Shown in pieces: positions 9,064 through 19,839 of a stretch of DNA of 64,000 bases. Position 1 is the first letter of the stretch, and each line of letters begins with the position of its first letter. The stretch spans positions 62,001 to 126,000 of the forward strand of contig JAANYP010000853.1 of the NCBI GenBank assembly GCA_020465985.1, in the 5' to 3' direction. Both the position numbers and the translations under genes were made by a program. The notes beneath the pieces are model-generated. The model worked only from the letters and a program-made list of their open reading frames with translations, was not told the DNA's origin and made no database searches. Origin of the DNA: Centrapalus pauciflorus (taxonomy: Eukaryota > Streptophyta > Magnoliopsida > Asterales > Asteraceae).

Positions 9064-11484
9064 TGTAACAACCTAGCTTTTATCTAAGTCTTTTATTTGG
9101 TCTTGATCTAAATAATGTAAATTCAATTACATTATTAATGATGCAATTTTAAATTAAGTTGATGATTATTTAAATTAAAATTATATTTATGTTATGAATA
9201 ATTAAAAATTGATTAAATTAAAAGATATGTAAAAATACAAAAGTTTAGTGGGTTAAATAACAAATGAGACCAAAATTAATATATAAAAGCTTAGAATAAT
9301 GATCATTTAAGATCATTTAACACCTAAATATTCTCTCTCTACTCTCTCTCTACATTCATACGGCCATCATCAAATTTCATCAAATTGTTGCAATTAATTG
9401 ATGGATTGAAGACTAAAAGAAGTTATAATCACTATCAAGGATCATCAATTGACAAATTTGAGGTAATTCTTGAGTTATATTTCAAAATTTTTAGAGGTTT
9501 GGTTCGGTTTTGATAAAAACCGAAACCAAAGATTTAAAATCATGAATTTTAGGTTGCATGTTTTAAATCTTAGTATATTATGATGAATTAATGTTAATAG
9601 ATAAAACAGAAACAAAATTCGAGGATCAGATCATCCAAAATAAGCAACAAATTGGAAATTTTGGTAGTTAAGTGTTCTTGACAAAAATGATCATTTTTGA
9701 ATGATCTTGTTATAATTATGATGTTTTTGATCAAAGAAATTACATAAAAACACTCAAATAATGTTAATACAACTTTATATAACATTGCATGTTGATAAAA
9801 ATGAAAATCTGATAATTATTGATAAAATCCGTATGAATAAACCAAGAACATCAAGAACATTTCTGGGAATTATTTCAAGTCATGGGTCCGAATTCGGATA
9901 CCCAATTCGGATTCCAATTCGGATCTAGCCTTGATCCCAATTTCGGATGAAGCATGTTTCGGACCCTACATTTCGGATTTAACCTTAATTCGGATGTCAT
10001 CTAATTCGGTCCCAAACCCGAAATTAGATAAATGATTCGGATACTATTAGGTCCGAATTCGGGTGTATATATATTTCGGATGAGGACAATTCGGATTCCT
10101 AATTCGGAGAGGCTCGGATCCGGATGATCCGAATCCGGATCCCAATCCGGGCTGATCCGAAATTATGGTCCGAAATGTAATTTTTATATTTTAATATAAA
10201 TGGCTATATAAATATATATATATTGTTATATATATATATTTAAGAACTTTTGGAGAATTTAAAAGAATAAAGAATATGAACGAATAAAAGAGTGATGAAC
10301 TGAAAATTATCAGAATCAGATAGAATTACAGATTTTAATGATGATGATAAAGATAATTACAATTGACATGATATTATCATGAATGATTTTGAACAGGTTC
10401 AGTATATTCTGAACAAAGATTTAAAGACTTAAAAGATTTAAAGCGGGTCAGAGACTTGATTTGACAGAACAGAAAGACAAAATCCTGAGATAACTCAGGT
10501 GGCAGATTCATATATCTGTTTGACCAAGACCCCAACACAGTGAGTTATAGATATTCAAATTGAACATGCAAAGATCCGTTTGAGATATATTGATGCTGTT
10601 ACATTATTTGACATTCATTTATCAGCTGGATTGAGACCTGTGCACACCATGGATGGGTGTTGCCCAGTGAATCATAATAGCTATTTGCTTATCATTTCAT
10701 ATTGCATTTATTAGCGCTTCAGACTTTGCTTTATGATTCGTTGCTATCATGACTTCTAAGACTTATGCTTACTTCATTGATCAGACTTGATAAGATTTAT
10801 TCAGCTTGACTAGCCCTTATGGTCTATTGTTCTAGACTTGGCTATTCCACCAGTTCTCACGAACTTGGTAATGACCTCCGATGTTCGGCCATGTTGACCT
10901 ACTGGTAGCTAGCCCAGTATGTGGCTGATCCCCACGATATAAGCGTGAGTGTGGTTTGAACATCATCCGATCTTAAGATACTATATCTCAATCATGATGA
11001 GGGCTGTAGCGGCAGCCAAGACTTATCACGCTTAGAATTATGACTCCGCTTGACACGCATGTTAATATTGAAAATCTATAAACTCACTAAGCTTTGCTTA
11101 CAGATGTTGCTTTAAAATTTTACAGGAAAAGCCAAAGGGAAATCACCAGCAGGACCTAGTACTTAGGTCATTCAAGATCCAAGATTGAAGCTTTCTTAGA
11201 CCACTACTCAACATACATTTTGGTACTGATTAGAAGACTACAAATGTGGTGGTTCTGGGTAGACTTGATATAATGCTTAATGAAATGATAGATTAGATAT
11301 TACCCTTTTTATAAATTTAATTTGAAAATATGAAATTTGTAATGAACTTAAATCCTAATATTTTGTACTGTAATTTTTAATTTCCGCAATTAATTACTCT
11401 ATCTTAGTTATGGTTGATATCGTATTGCAACATGATGTGGGACCTAGACTAGTGAGCACTGCCCCGTAAGGGGTGGTCTTCACA
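9064..11484 (+). repeat. 3' LTR of Gypsy-1
   Basis: 2421 bp, TGTAACAACC to GTCTTCACA, near identical to 1304-3746. The differences seen are mostly C/T or G/A, as expected from deamination of methylated DNA. Followed by TSD GATTT and resumed Copia-1 gag. Confidence 0.95.
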
Positions 11485-11489
11485 GATTT
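11485..11489 (+). repeat. Target-site duplication GATTT, right copy (Gypsy-1)
   Basis: Directly follows the 3' LTR end TTCACA and matches 1299-1303. Removing one copy plus the element restores the Copia-1 gag frame at Phe-Thr-Asp. Confidence 0.92.
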
Positions 11490-12398
11490 ACTGATTTCGT
11501 GCGATTTAACGACATGCGCATGTGGGTGTGCATCGACGAAGGGTATATTCCACCGGTCTCAGAAGTAGAAGGCCGTCAGAAGGTCTTGTCATACCAAATG
11601 ATGAAGGAGGATGACAAGAAACTGTTTGAAGCCGAAAACAAAGCTTTCTCCATAATCCGTATGGCTTTACCTCAGGATATACTGCACACATTTCGGACTC
11701 AAAGGACGTCAAAGGAACTTTGGGAGTCTCTCGAGAAAAGGTGTGAGGGTAATCCTAGGGTGCGTAGAAAGCGTACAGAGCTGTTAAAACAACAGTTTGT
11801 GATCTTCAAGGCAATTAAGGATGAACAGCTGGATGATATTATCACCAGGTTCTATCACCTGATAACGGAACTTGATGATCATGGAATTGAATACTCTGAC
11901 ACTGACAAGAACAACAAGCTTCTTGATGCCTTACCAGCCAAATGGGCTATGTATGTCGCAATGATCAAGCTAAATGAGGACAAGTATTATACTCAATCTC
12001 TCGATGACATTGTGGGAACGTTGAGGGCATATCACTTCGAGTTACTTAAGGCCGAGACTGATTACGAGCAAGTCCAGAATCCAGCAATGTATTTTGGAAA
12101 TACAACAAGATCTTCAGTGACTGCCGAACCGAAGAATGCTACAGCGTTTTTCACGGGAGAAACGTCATCACCAGCAGAGTCTGAAGACTCATTGAATCGC
12201 GCGTTCTTAGGATTAGGAAGATCGGAAGAACCGCAGCCTCAAGTGCAACAGGCATCGACAACTCAGAGCTATTCGAAGATGCCGATGAGCGCAAAATCTG
12301 CGGAAGAACATCTGAATCTACTTGCTTCTTTTGTGGCCGCGTACGGAAATTGTGTTCAAGGGAACATTAACGATCCTGCTCTATGGGACGAGGATTAG
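11490..12398 (+). pseudogene. gag: Copia-1 gag, middle part, ends at an in-frame TAG
   Basis: Continues the 36-codon start at 1196-1303. It encodes the UBN2-type Gag domain (LWESLEKRCEGNPRVRRKR, FYHLITELDDHGIEY, DALPAKWAMYV), about 300 codons in all. It ends at TAG 12396-12398 after ALWDED. The same frame goes straight on (NQVDPDDLEEMDLKWQLAM) with typical Gag sequence, so the TAG is most likely a point nonsense mutation rather than a true Gag terminus. The 3' context AATCAG is not the known CARYYA readthrough signal. Confidence 0.88.
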
Positions 12399-14258
12399 AA
12401 TCAGGTCGACCCTGATGATCTTGAGGAAATGGATCTCAAATGGCAACTGGCCATGGTAACCCAGAGGGTTAAGAGATTCATTAAGAGAACTGGGAGGAAT
12501 CTGCAAATGAATAACAAGGGGATCGGATTTGATAAGTCCAAGGTGAAATGCTACAACTGTCAAGGACTGGGACACTTCGCTAGGGAGTGTCAGAGACCAA
12601 AGTTAGAGACATACCAAGGACAGAGTCAGCATCAGGGACAGTTCCAAAATCAGTCTCAACAACGATATCTTCCGAGTTCTTCAACCGGTCAAGCCAACCT
12701 AGCGGGTCTTCTATCCAATGTCACTTCAGACAGACAGCTAGATGGTACCTATGACTGGAGTTCACATCCTGAGTCGAATGCTAGAGCCTTCATGGCTGAA
12801 GTCACAAAAACGGGGTGTGATGGGGACGAGCAGACCACACGGGACAGCAGTCCGATGTGGGTAGAGAAGGCGAATGATCAGACAGTGCTGGAGTTTGCTG
12901 CTCAGATGGCCAATGTGGAATCTGATAACTCTAAGGTTAGTCTATCTTACTCTCTATTTCGTGAATTATGTGCTTTGTGTGTTACTTCTAATGATAGGTT
13001 AACTTTAGTCTTAGAATCACATAAAACCATATCTGCTCAAAATGAGAACTTAAAAATAGAAAATGCTAGCCTAAACGATATCAAGCAAGATCTTAAAGAA
13101 AAGCTTAAGGCTGATGCTCAAGACGTAGTAGTTCTAAAAGACAAACTCAGTGAGCAGTGTGTTAGGATAGAGCTAATGTATGAGCACGTAGAAGCCTTGA
13201 CCAAAAGTCTTAAGGACAAGGATATAGAGCTAGCTGAAACAAAGGTTAAGGTAGCAGAGGCGAATAGCAAGCTGGAGAAGTTTAGGAATTCGAGCCTAAA
13301 CCTAGGGAAAGTTTTAGATGCCCAAAGACAGTCTAAGAAGCCCGTAGGTCTAGGATTTCACGAAATTCCTCCACCTTTCAATGCGAACTATGTGCCTCAG
13401 CCTCAGGAGAAAACTTACAAGTCAGTAGACTTAGAGGACCTACCTGAACCGACACCAGAGCCTATAGTTGAAAATACACCTACGGTGGCTGACTCAACCG
13501 TCAAGGTTAAGAAAGTAAAGTTTGTGTCTTCCTCCAGTGAAACACCTGCAGGAAAACAGAAAATTGCTTGGGCTGATCAGGTCGATGAGCCAGACACTGA
13601 AGATGTACCAAAGGAAATAGACACTAGTGAGACACCTAGATCTAAGGGAACACATAAAAAGTCCATAGATAAGATGTCTTGCTTTAGATGTCACGAGAAG
13701 GGGCATGTTGCTTCTCACTGTCCACTTAGGAAAGCAGACGTTACACCTAAGACAGTGAATCCAACATCCGTTAAGCCCTCAACCAGTGTGGCAAGCACCA
13801 GCAGTTCTCAAAGTACCGAGAAAGCTGTGCAGGCCGCACCCAAACAAGTTGTGAAAAACACACCGGTTAAGGTTGGACCAAAGGAAGTGATTAGGACAAA
13901 TTCACCGAATCGTGTCATTAATCAATCTAGGTCAGCACCACAACAAGTCTATAGGAGCACAACACCTAGCAGGTCACACACTCCAGTTAGGTCTCATACT
14001 CCAGTTAGACAATATGCACCGGTAAGAGCTCAGGGATCACAGTCCGAAATGCCTTATAATAGGACTTATTCTAGAGCTCCACAACAAATGCCTACTCCAA
14101 GGCAAAGAGTGAACTTAAATCACTCGGCACCACAACAGAACCCAGTTCAAAGGCCCAAGTCACCTGAAAGGCGAGATGGGTATTTGAAAGAGTTCAAGTA
14201 TGTGGACGAGAATGGTATTACCAAGTCAGTCATGGCTTGGGTTCCCCGTGATAACTAA
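12399..14258 (+). pseudogene. gag: Copia-1 gag, C-terminal part with coiled coil and two zinc knuckles
   Basis: Same frame as the preceding segment. It opens with the conserved DLEEMDLKWQLAMVTQRVKRF, followed by zinc knuckle CYNCQGLGHFAREC. A long coiled coil lies near 13010-13310 (SAQNENLKIENASLND and KLEKFRNSS at its ends). Then an acidic/Pro-rich stretch, a second knuckle CFRCHEKGHVASHC, and a Ser/Pro/Thr/Arg-rich tail with RSHTPVRSHTPV repeats. It ends MAWVPRDN-TAA at 14256-14258. The long Gag with coiled coil is a Sirevirus-like trait. From 12429 on there is an ATG-led open frame of 609 codons, so this half could still be translated alone. Confidence 0.85.
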
Positions 14259-14280
14259 CCTCTTTTCTTTCATGTGCAGG
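14252..14280 (+). other. Gag/pol junction of Copia-1: stop codon plus 3' splice-site-like sequence
   Basis: Immediately over and after the gag TAA is CTAAC (plant branch-site consensus), a pyrimidine run CCTCTTTTCTTT and then CATGTGCAG|GAG, ending at 14279. Pol continues in the same frame as gag. Either stop readthrough or splicing to this acceptor could express pol. No matching donor was identified. Copia-2 has a comparable acceptor-like sequence before its protease (51995-52015). Confidence 0.5.
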
Positions 14281-15697
14281 AGATAACTACAGGTTTAAAC
14301 AACAAGTGGTTCGTCGACAGTGGTTGCTCCAGGCACATGACGGGGGAAAGAAGTCTGCTTACAGACTTCAAAGGGGGAAATCGGGGGTTCGTATCATTCG
14401 CGGGTAACAAAGGTGGAAATATCACGGGTACCGGAGTAGTCACTAATGGGACAATCACGTTGACCAAGTTTATCACGTTGATAAACTGGTTCACAATCTC
14501 ATTAGTGTATCTCAAATCTGTGATAAGAAGAACTCAGTGTTATTTACTGACACTGAGGCGTTAGTGCTAAAGCCGGGATTCAAAATTCCTGAAGAATGGG
14601 TACTGATGCGGGCGCCAAGAAAGAACGACTTGTACATGTTGGATATGAACAAGCCGGAGAGTTCGATGGGGCCAATTTGTCTATTATCCAAAGCTTCGGA
14701 GACGGAATCGGTACTGTGGCACAGACGCATGGCTCACCTACACCTAAGGAAGATGAATTACATAACGAAGAATGGACTGGTGCAGGGTGTGCCATTGAAG
14801 AGCTTTCAGTTCGAGGACAAGTGTCTACCGTGCATGAAAGGCAAACAGCATAAAAAGACACACAAGTCCAAGAAGCAGAATTCAATCGCCTCAACATTCG
14901 ATTTGTTGCATATGGACCTTTTCGGCCCTATCAACAAAAGGAGTATATGAGGTAGTTGGTTTTGTTTAGTTATCACTGACGATTACTCACGGTTTTCATG
15001 GGTTTTCTTTTTAGGTACAAAGGACGAGACGGATTCAAAGCTCATCGGGTTCTTAGACCAAGTGGAGAACTCATACGGAACAAGGGTTAAACATATTCGT
15101 AGTGATAATGGGACTGAATATAAAAACTCTATAATTGGTGTATATTGCCTATCAAAGGGCATAGTGCATCAATTCAGTGCACCATATGAACCTCAACAAA
15201 ATGGGGTGGCCAAACGTAAAAATAGAACATTGATTGAGGCTGCAAGGACTATGCTTTCGGATTCAAAGCTTCCTACCATGTTTTGGGGGGAGGCAGTGAA
15301 TACCGCGTGCCATATTTTAAATAGAGTCCTTACAGTCAAATCTTTGAACAAAACATGCTATGAAATTTTGAATAAACGGCCACCAAACTTAACTGGATTC
15401 GAACCGTTTGGAGTACCATGCACTCTTTTACGAACAAAACATCAACCGAAGTTTGGTGAAAAGGCTGACGAAGGATACTTCCTAGGTTATGTGCCTAACT
15501 CACCAAACAAACGGGTTTTTAACAAAACGAGTGGTACTGTGGAGATTGTGTATAATATTGAAGTCACAAGTTATACACATGAACCCCAAACTGGTCCGGA
15601 ATGGTTATTTGACTATGATAAATTGTTTGAGTCATTTAACGTTCCTTTGGATGATACTGCAGGTACAATCGAAAAGACATGGCGACGTTGCACCTGA
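14280..15697 (+). pseudogene. pol: Copia-1 protease and integrase, broken by two frameshifts and a stop
   Basis: Protease: WFVDSGCSRHMTGERSL (aspartic DSG intact, about 14307). A one-base loss near 14468 moves the frame; integrase continues in the frame that includes 14537-14950. The GAG_pre-integrase motif is LWHRRMAHLHLRKM and the zinc end is CLPCMKGKQHKKTH. TGA at 14948-14950 interrupts just before the core (ITDDYSRFSWVFFL). Catalytic residues D (HMDLFGPI), D (RSDNGTEY) and E (in the AKRKNRTLIEAARTML segment the expected Glu-Arg pair reads Ala-Lys-Arg-Lys) can be placed; the third acidic residue appears altered. The frame ends at 15697 in the linker to RT, where another shift joins 15679. 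Not functional as it stands. Confidence 0.87.
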
Positions 15698-17646
15698 ATG
15701 ACGATGGCCATATCTTTCCGAGGACCACGTTCGAATCTACATCCCAGCCTACTGCGACAGTAGATGGATCTCCAGAAGTTGCTGATCAAGAAGCACCTAC
15801 CACTGAGAATCAGACTCAGGCATCAAGTTCCAACTCTGAGGAAAACGTCCATGAGGAGGAAAATGTAGAAGCTGAGCCTGTTCGCCCATTAGGTGAAATA
15901 GGATCTAACTTAGGAGATAATCTAAGGGTTGATGATATAGAGACCTCTAGGATTAACAAGAACCATCCAATAGAAAGCATCATAGGAAATCCTAACGAGG
16001 GTGTGAGGACTCGGAGTAGTGTAAATAACAACACTGTGTTGTTGTCGATGATAAACGACTCCGAGGCATATCACACATGTCTATATTCATGTTTTATATC
16101 GCAAGTAGAGCCTAAGAATGTGCAAATGGCACTTAAGGATAACTCCTGGGTTGAAGCGAATCAGGAAGAACTTTCACAATTTAGGAAACTAGAAGTGTGG
16201 GAGTTAGTTCCATTACCTCGAGGGGAAGTAGCCATAGGAACCAAATGGGTTTTTAAGTGCAAAAGAGACGATCGGGGTATAGTCTCGCGCAACAAGGCTA
16301 GGCTAGTTGTAAAGGGTTTCAACCAGGAGGAGGGAATCGATTACAACGAAGTTTTTGCACCAGTAGCAAGGTTAGAAGCCATTAGGTTGTTTTTAGCTTT
16401 TGCCTCCTTCAAGGGATTTAAGGTATATCAGTTAGATGTTAAGAGTGCTTTCCTATATGGGAAAGTGAAGGAGTTGGTGTACGTAGAACAACCGCCCGGA
16501 TTTACAGATCCAAAATATCCTGATAGAGTATATCGCTTAGATAAGGATCTATATGGATTGCATCAGGCACCTAGGGCGTGGTATGAGACTCTATCCAACC
16601 ATATGTTAGAAAATGGTTTTGAGAGGGGTAGGATAGATAGTACTCTCTTTGTAAAGAGAAAGGGAGATCACTTTATCTTGATACAAGTGTACGTCGATGA
16701 TATCATCTTTGGATCATCAGACGAACAGATGTGCAAAGATTTCGAGAAGGTGATGAAGTCTAAGTTCAAGATGAGTGCTATGGGAGAGTTAAATTTCTTT
16801 TTAGGGTTACAAGTTGACCAAAAGAAGGAAGGGATGTTTATCCATCAAACTCAGTATGTCTATGACATATTAGAACGGTTTGGGATGGAGGGAACTAAGT
16901 TGACTGCCCATTTCAGCACGCCGATTCAAGTGAATCATAATCTCGGGCCGGGTACTGAAAGTGATACCGATGTGGATCCGACTTTATATCGGGCCATGAT
17001 TGGGTCACTTATGTATTTAACTGCTTCAAGACCTGATATTATGTTTGCTGTTTGTATTTATGCTAGGTTTCAAGCGAATCCGAAGGAGATGCATATGAAA
17101 GCTGTGAAGCGGATCCTACGATACCTCAAGTCGAAACCGAAGCTGGGACTTTGGTATCACGCGGAGGGAGATCTAGAGTTGGAGGCGTTCACGGATTCTG
17201 ACTACGGAGGATGCAGTTTGACGCGCAAATCAACAACTGGAGGTTGTCAGTTCCTAGGAGGGACTCTGGTATCCTGGCAATGCAAGAAACAAACATCGGT
17301 AGCCGTGTCAACGTGCGAGGCCGAGTATGTTGCTGCTGGTAGTTGCTGCTCACAGGTTCTGTGGATACAACAACAATTGCGGGATTACGGTTTGGCTTAC
17401 ACTCAAACTCCAATTAGGATAGACAACCAACTTGCAATTGCTATAACTAATAATCCAGTTAAACATAATAAAACAAAGCACATAGACATAAGACATCATT
17501 TTATTCGTGATTGTGCTGAAAAGAACTTAATCATACTGGTAAAAGTGGCAACAGAAGATAATAATGCAGATTTATTTACCAAAGCGTTTGATAAGTCACG
17601 GTTTGAGTATTTAATTCAACTGAATGGAATGCGCAACCCAGAGTAA
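15679..17646 (+). CDS. pol: Copia-1 reverse transcriptase-RNase H (intact module)
   Basis: An intact 655-codon frame. Residues 1-150 are an acidic, Ser/Thr-rich linker. The RVT_2 domain starts near WVEANQEELSQFRKLEVW, with TKWVFKCKRD and ARLVVKGFNQ, then QLDVKSAFLYG and the catalytic YVDDIIFGS. RNase H follows with FTDSDYGGC, RKSTTGG, STCEAEYVA and HIDIRHHFIRD. It ends LNGMRNPE-TAA at 17644-17646. The typical LYGLKQAPRAW motif reads LYGLHQAPRAW. The ATG at 15679 is probably only the point where the shifted frame opens; in an active element this would be part of one polyprotein. Confidence 0.88.
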   Translation: MATLHLNDDGHIFPRTTFESTSQPTATVDGSPEVADQEAPTTENQTQASSSNSEENVHEEENVEAEPVRPLGEIGSNLGDNLRVDDIETSRINKNHPIESIIGNPNEGVRTRSSVNNNTVLLSMINDSEAYHTCLYSCFISQVEPKNVQMALKDNSWVEANQEELSQFRKLEVWELVPLPRGEVAIGTKWVFKCKRDDRGIVSRNKARLVVKGFNQEEGIDYNEVFAPVARLEAIRLFLAFASFKGFKVYQLDVKSAFLYGKVKELVYVEQPPGFTDPKYPDRVYRLDKDLYGLHQAPRAWYETLSNHMLENGFERGRIDSTLFVKRKGDHFILIQVYVDDIIFGSSDEQMCKDFEKVMKSKFKMSAMGELNFFLGLQVDQKKEGMFIHQTQYVYDILERFGMEGTKLTAHFSTPIQVNHNLGPGTESDTDVDPTLYRAMIGSLMYLTASRPDIMFAVCIYARFQANPKEMHMKAVKRILRYLKSKPKLGLWYHAEGDLELEAFTDSDYGGCSLTRKSTTGGCQFLGGTLVSWQCKKQTSVAVSTCEAEYVAAGSCCSQVLWIQQQLRDYGLAYTQTPIRIDNQLAIAITNNPVKHNKTKHIDIRHHFIRDCAEKNLIILVKVATEDNNADLFTKAFDKSRFEYLIQLNGMRNPE

Positions 17647-18206
17647 ATTGACCTTAGTAGTAGTAGCTTATTTTCTTTCTTTACAGTAGTCTGCTAATTT
17701 AGGAAAGTTTCTATTTTTAGCAAGTTTCTATTTTTAGTATGTTTTTAGGTTATCTTATTTTATTGCTTTTTCTTATGAAAAACAAAAGAAAAAAAAAGAG
17801 AAAATCATAAAAATACAAAAAAGGAGAATATCAGAAAAAAGAGTTAAGTCTTAGAAGCATAGGTTCAAAGTGACGAAAATTAGCACCGTCGTTACAAACT
17901 CTAAGTGTTTAGGCTTTCACACATAATGCAACTAAATTCTAAGTGTTATACTTTATTTAGTTTGATGTGTTGGTAGGCATAATACATATAGGGAATCTCA
18001 AGGCTAACAAAATATTCTAGAAAAAGTCAAGCGTGTCACTAGCTTAGATGTATGACCAATCAGTCTTAATTTTTATGTACAAGACATACAAACTTTGAGT
18101 CTAAATGAGGTATGCAAGCTTTCTGGGGATGTATGGCAACATCAAATACATCTTAAAATGGAAAGAATAGAAAAATCATACAAAATTGAGAGTCGAAAAC
18201 ATGCAA

Positions 18207-18376
18207 CTCTGTTGTACGTAAGTACAGACCTGTTGTCTCTGTTTAGATTCGGGTTAGCAGATATGTCGCTTTGTTGTATGTCAGTACAGACCTGTCACCG
18301 CTGTCTGCTAACTTTAAATATAAACCCTAAGTCGAACTAAGACACTTTGTTGTATGAAAATACAGACCTGTGTCCG
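18207..18376 (+). repeat. Three-copy direct repeat in the Copia-1 spacer
   Basis: Copies begin near 18207, 18267 and 18343 and share TTGTTGTA followed by TACAGACCTGT. Starts are 60 and 76 bp apart. The linker sequences differ, so only the roughly 25-bp core is repeated. Confidence 0.8.
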
Positions 18377-19029
18377 ATGTTTGTCTTTTAAAGAAAGTTT
18401 GCAAATACCAACAAGTTAGAATCTTTGTTTGTGTGCCTTGATCATAAAAGTATGTCTATGTCTGAGTCACGTAAGATAATTTCCTGATAAATAAAAATGC
18501 CAAGGGATGTTCCGAAATGTAGAGTGTTTAAAGGGGTAAAATACCAACAATCGACTGAATGGGTATGTCACGACAAACAATCAAAGGAATCAAAAATTCC
18601 TAAGTGTGAAAGTTTAAGTACTGAAAGTAAGTATCAGACATCGCTATCTGATTGAACCTTTCTTAGACTATACTCATCAAAAATATTTTGTTTAGAATTT
18701 AGCATAAGTTGTTAATTTTAATAAGTTTAGTATAAGTCTTAGTTAAATTTTTAGTCAAGCTTAAAATTTTCTAAGTTTACTTATCTTATTTTTATTTTAT
18801 TTTATTTTATTTTACCTTAGTTTATTTTATTTTATTTTAGTGTAATTTTTACTTAGGTAAAAGGTCAAAAATTTCTGAGGGTGCATTCAAAGTTGGATAG
18901 AATAAACATTGCGTGAAATATCTGTGCTTAGGGTAAAAGAATTGGCATAGTTTATCTTGTTACACAATACCGTAGAAAAAGGTTGAAAAAGTTGAAATTA
19001 TTTCAAAAATTTTCGAAATTTTTCTAAGT

Positions 19030-19650
19030 GTTTGGTGTTTTCGAGTTTAGGACAGACTCGAAGTGGTAAGGCTTCGAATCTGTCAGTAGATTCGACTAGG
19101 GCCTTAGACTCGAAGGTTGGTAGTATATAAAGGTCAACAGTGAAGTCATTTAATTCTGACTGTTGTCGAATCTACTTCCTCGAATCTAATACCAGCGACT
19201 TCGAATCTATTCTCGAATCTATCGTATTTCTCCTAAACGACATTTTGTCGAGTTTAAAGCTACTGTGTTCGATTCTACTCTTGCATCTAGGTATAATCAA
19301 CTTGATTGTACAAGATTCATGTAGTTTTATACACAATTTTAGGCAAAATCATCGAATTTTGAAGGTTTAAGGGTCAAAATAGGGTTTTTACAAAATTACC
19401 AAGTTTGGGCCGATAAACAATCAAATTAAAGGCATATATCTGTGATTAGTAACTAGTAGGACTAATGAATGTAATTTTCTAAGTCCAAAAAGGTTAAAAT
19501 CAAGAGATTTAGTTCTTGAATAAAAAACGGCCATTCGAATCTGTTCATGGGTTTCTCGAATCTGTCATTAGATTCGAGATGACCATGACATTCGAATCTG
19601 TCCATTACACTCGAATAGGGACAATTCGAATCTGTTACTTTCGAATCTAT
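19030..19650 (+). promoter_or_regulatory. Second TTCGAATCT array and internal TATA box upstream of the third ORF
   Basis: About 20 copies of TTCGAATCT or close variants lie between 19030 and 19650. TATATAAAGG at 19124-19133 is a good plant TATA box inside the array. The layout copies that of the LTR, where the same words surround TATAATTA. It suggests a separate promoter for the third ORF; this is inference. Confidence 0.55.
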
Positions 19651-19775
19651 TTTTTATTTGCACTATTTAACTTAAATATTATTAAACTTGTAGAAATTTA
19701 ATTGTGTTGGATTTTGTACTTAAACAAGTTCAAAATAAAACAGATTTAAATTTAAACAAGTTTATTGATTTTTAA

Positions 19776-19804
19776 TGAATCTAATACTTTTGTTTATTGT
19801 GCAG
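19776..19804 (+). other. 3' splice-site-like sequence before the Copia-1 third ORF
   Basis: CTAAT (branch-site-like), the T-rich run ACTTTTGTTTATTG and TGCAG ending at 19804 lie 35 bases upstream of the first in-frame ATG (19840). The frame is open from 19765, upstream of this acceptor, but there is no ATG before 19840. A matching feature sits upstream of the Copia-3 third ORF. Confidence 0.45.
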
Positions 19805-19839
19805 AATTGGCTGTTCGAGCGTTTGTGCCTAAGCACAAT

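Larger units (their letters stand above)
1304..11484 (+). mobile_element. Gypsy-1, chromovirus-like Ty3/gypsy element, rearranged 5' end
   Basis: Two LTRs of 2443 and 2421 bp flank gag-protease-RT-RNase H-integrase, the gypsy order, with a degenerate chromodomain-like C-terminus. TSD GATTT lies outside both LTRs. The expected PBS and leader after the 5' LTR are missing; instead 3747-4391 is a copy of Copia-1 gag also present after the 3' LTR (11485-12129), and gypsy gag starts abruptly near 4391. The element therefore could not have inserted in this form; the rearrangement came later. LTRs differ by about six substitutions plus TA-repeat length. It is the same family as Gypsy-3, but with a different middle part in the LTR. 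Confidence 0.93.
17647..19800 (+). other. Non-coding spacer between Copia-1 pol and its third ORF
   Basis: About 2.1 kb with no coding signal. It is AT-rich, with A-runs near 17780-17830 and TTTTA repeats at about 18785-18840. It holds a three-copy direct repeat (18207-18376), a TATA box (19124) and a second TTCGAATCT array (about 19030-19650). Some 75-80 codon frames occur by chance; none shows protein-like conservation. Confidence 0.7.

Noticed and set aside
12396..12398. Programmed readthrough at the Copia-1 gag TAG
   Set aside because: The following bases do not match CARYYA and typical Gag sequence runs on both sides, so a point mutation is simpler; not excluded.
14596..14853. Alternative frames overlapping integrase (also 14580-14897 minus)
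   Set aside because: They are shadows of the integrase frame, which has the conserved motifs.
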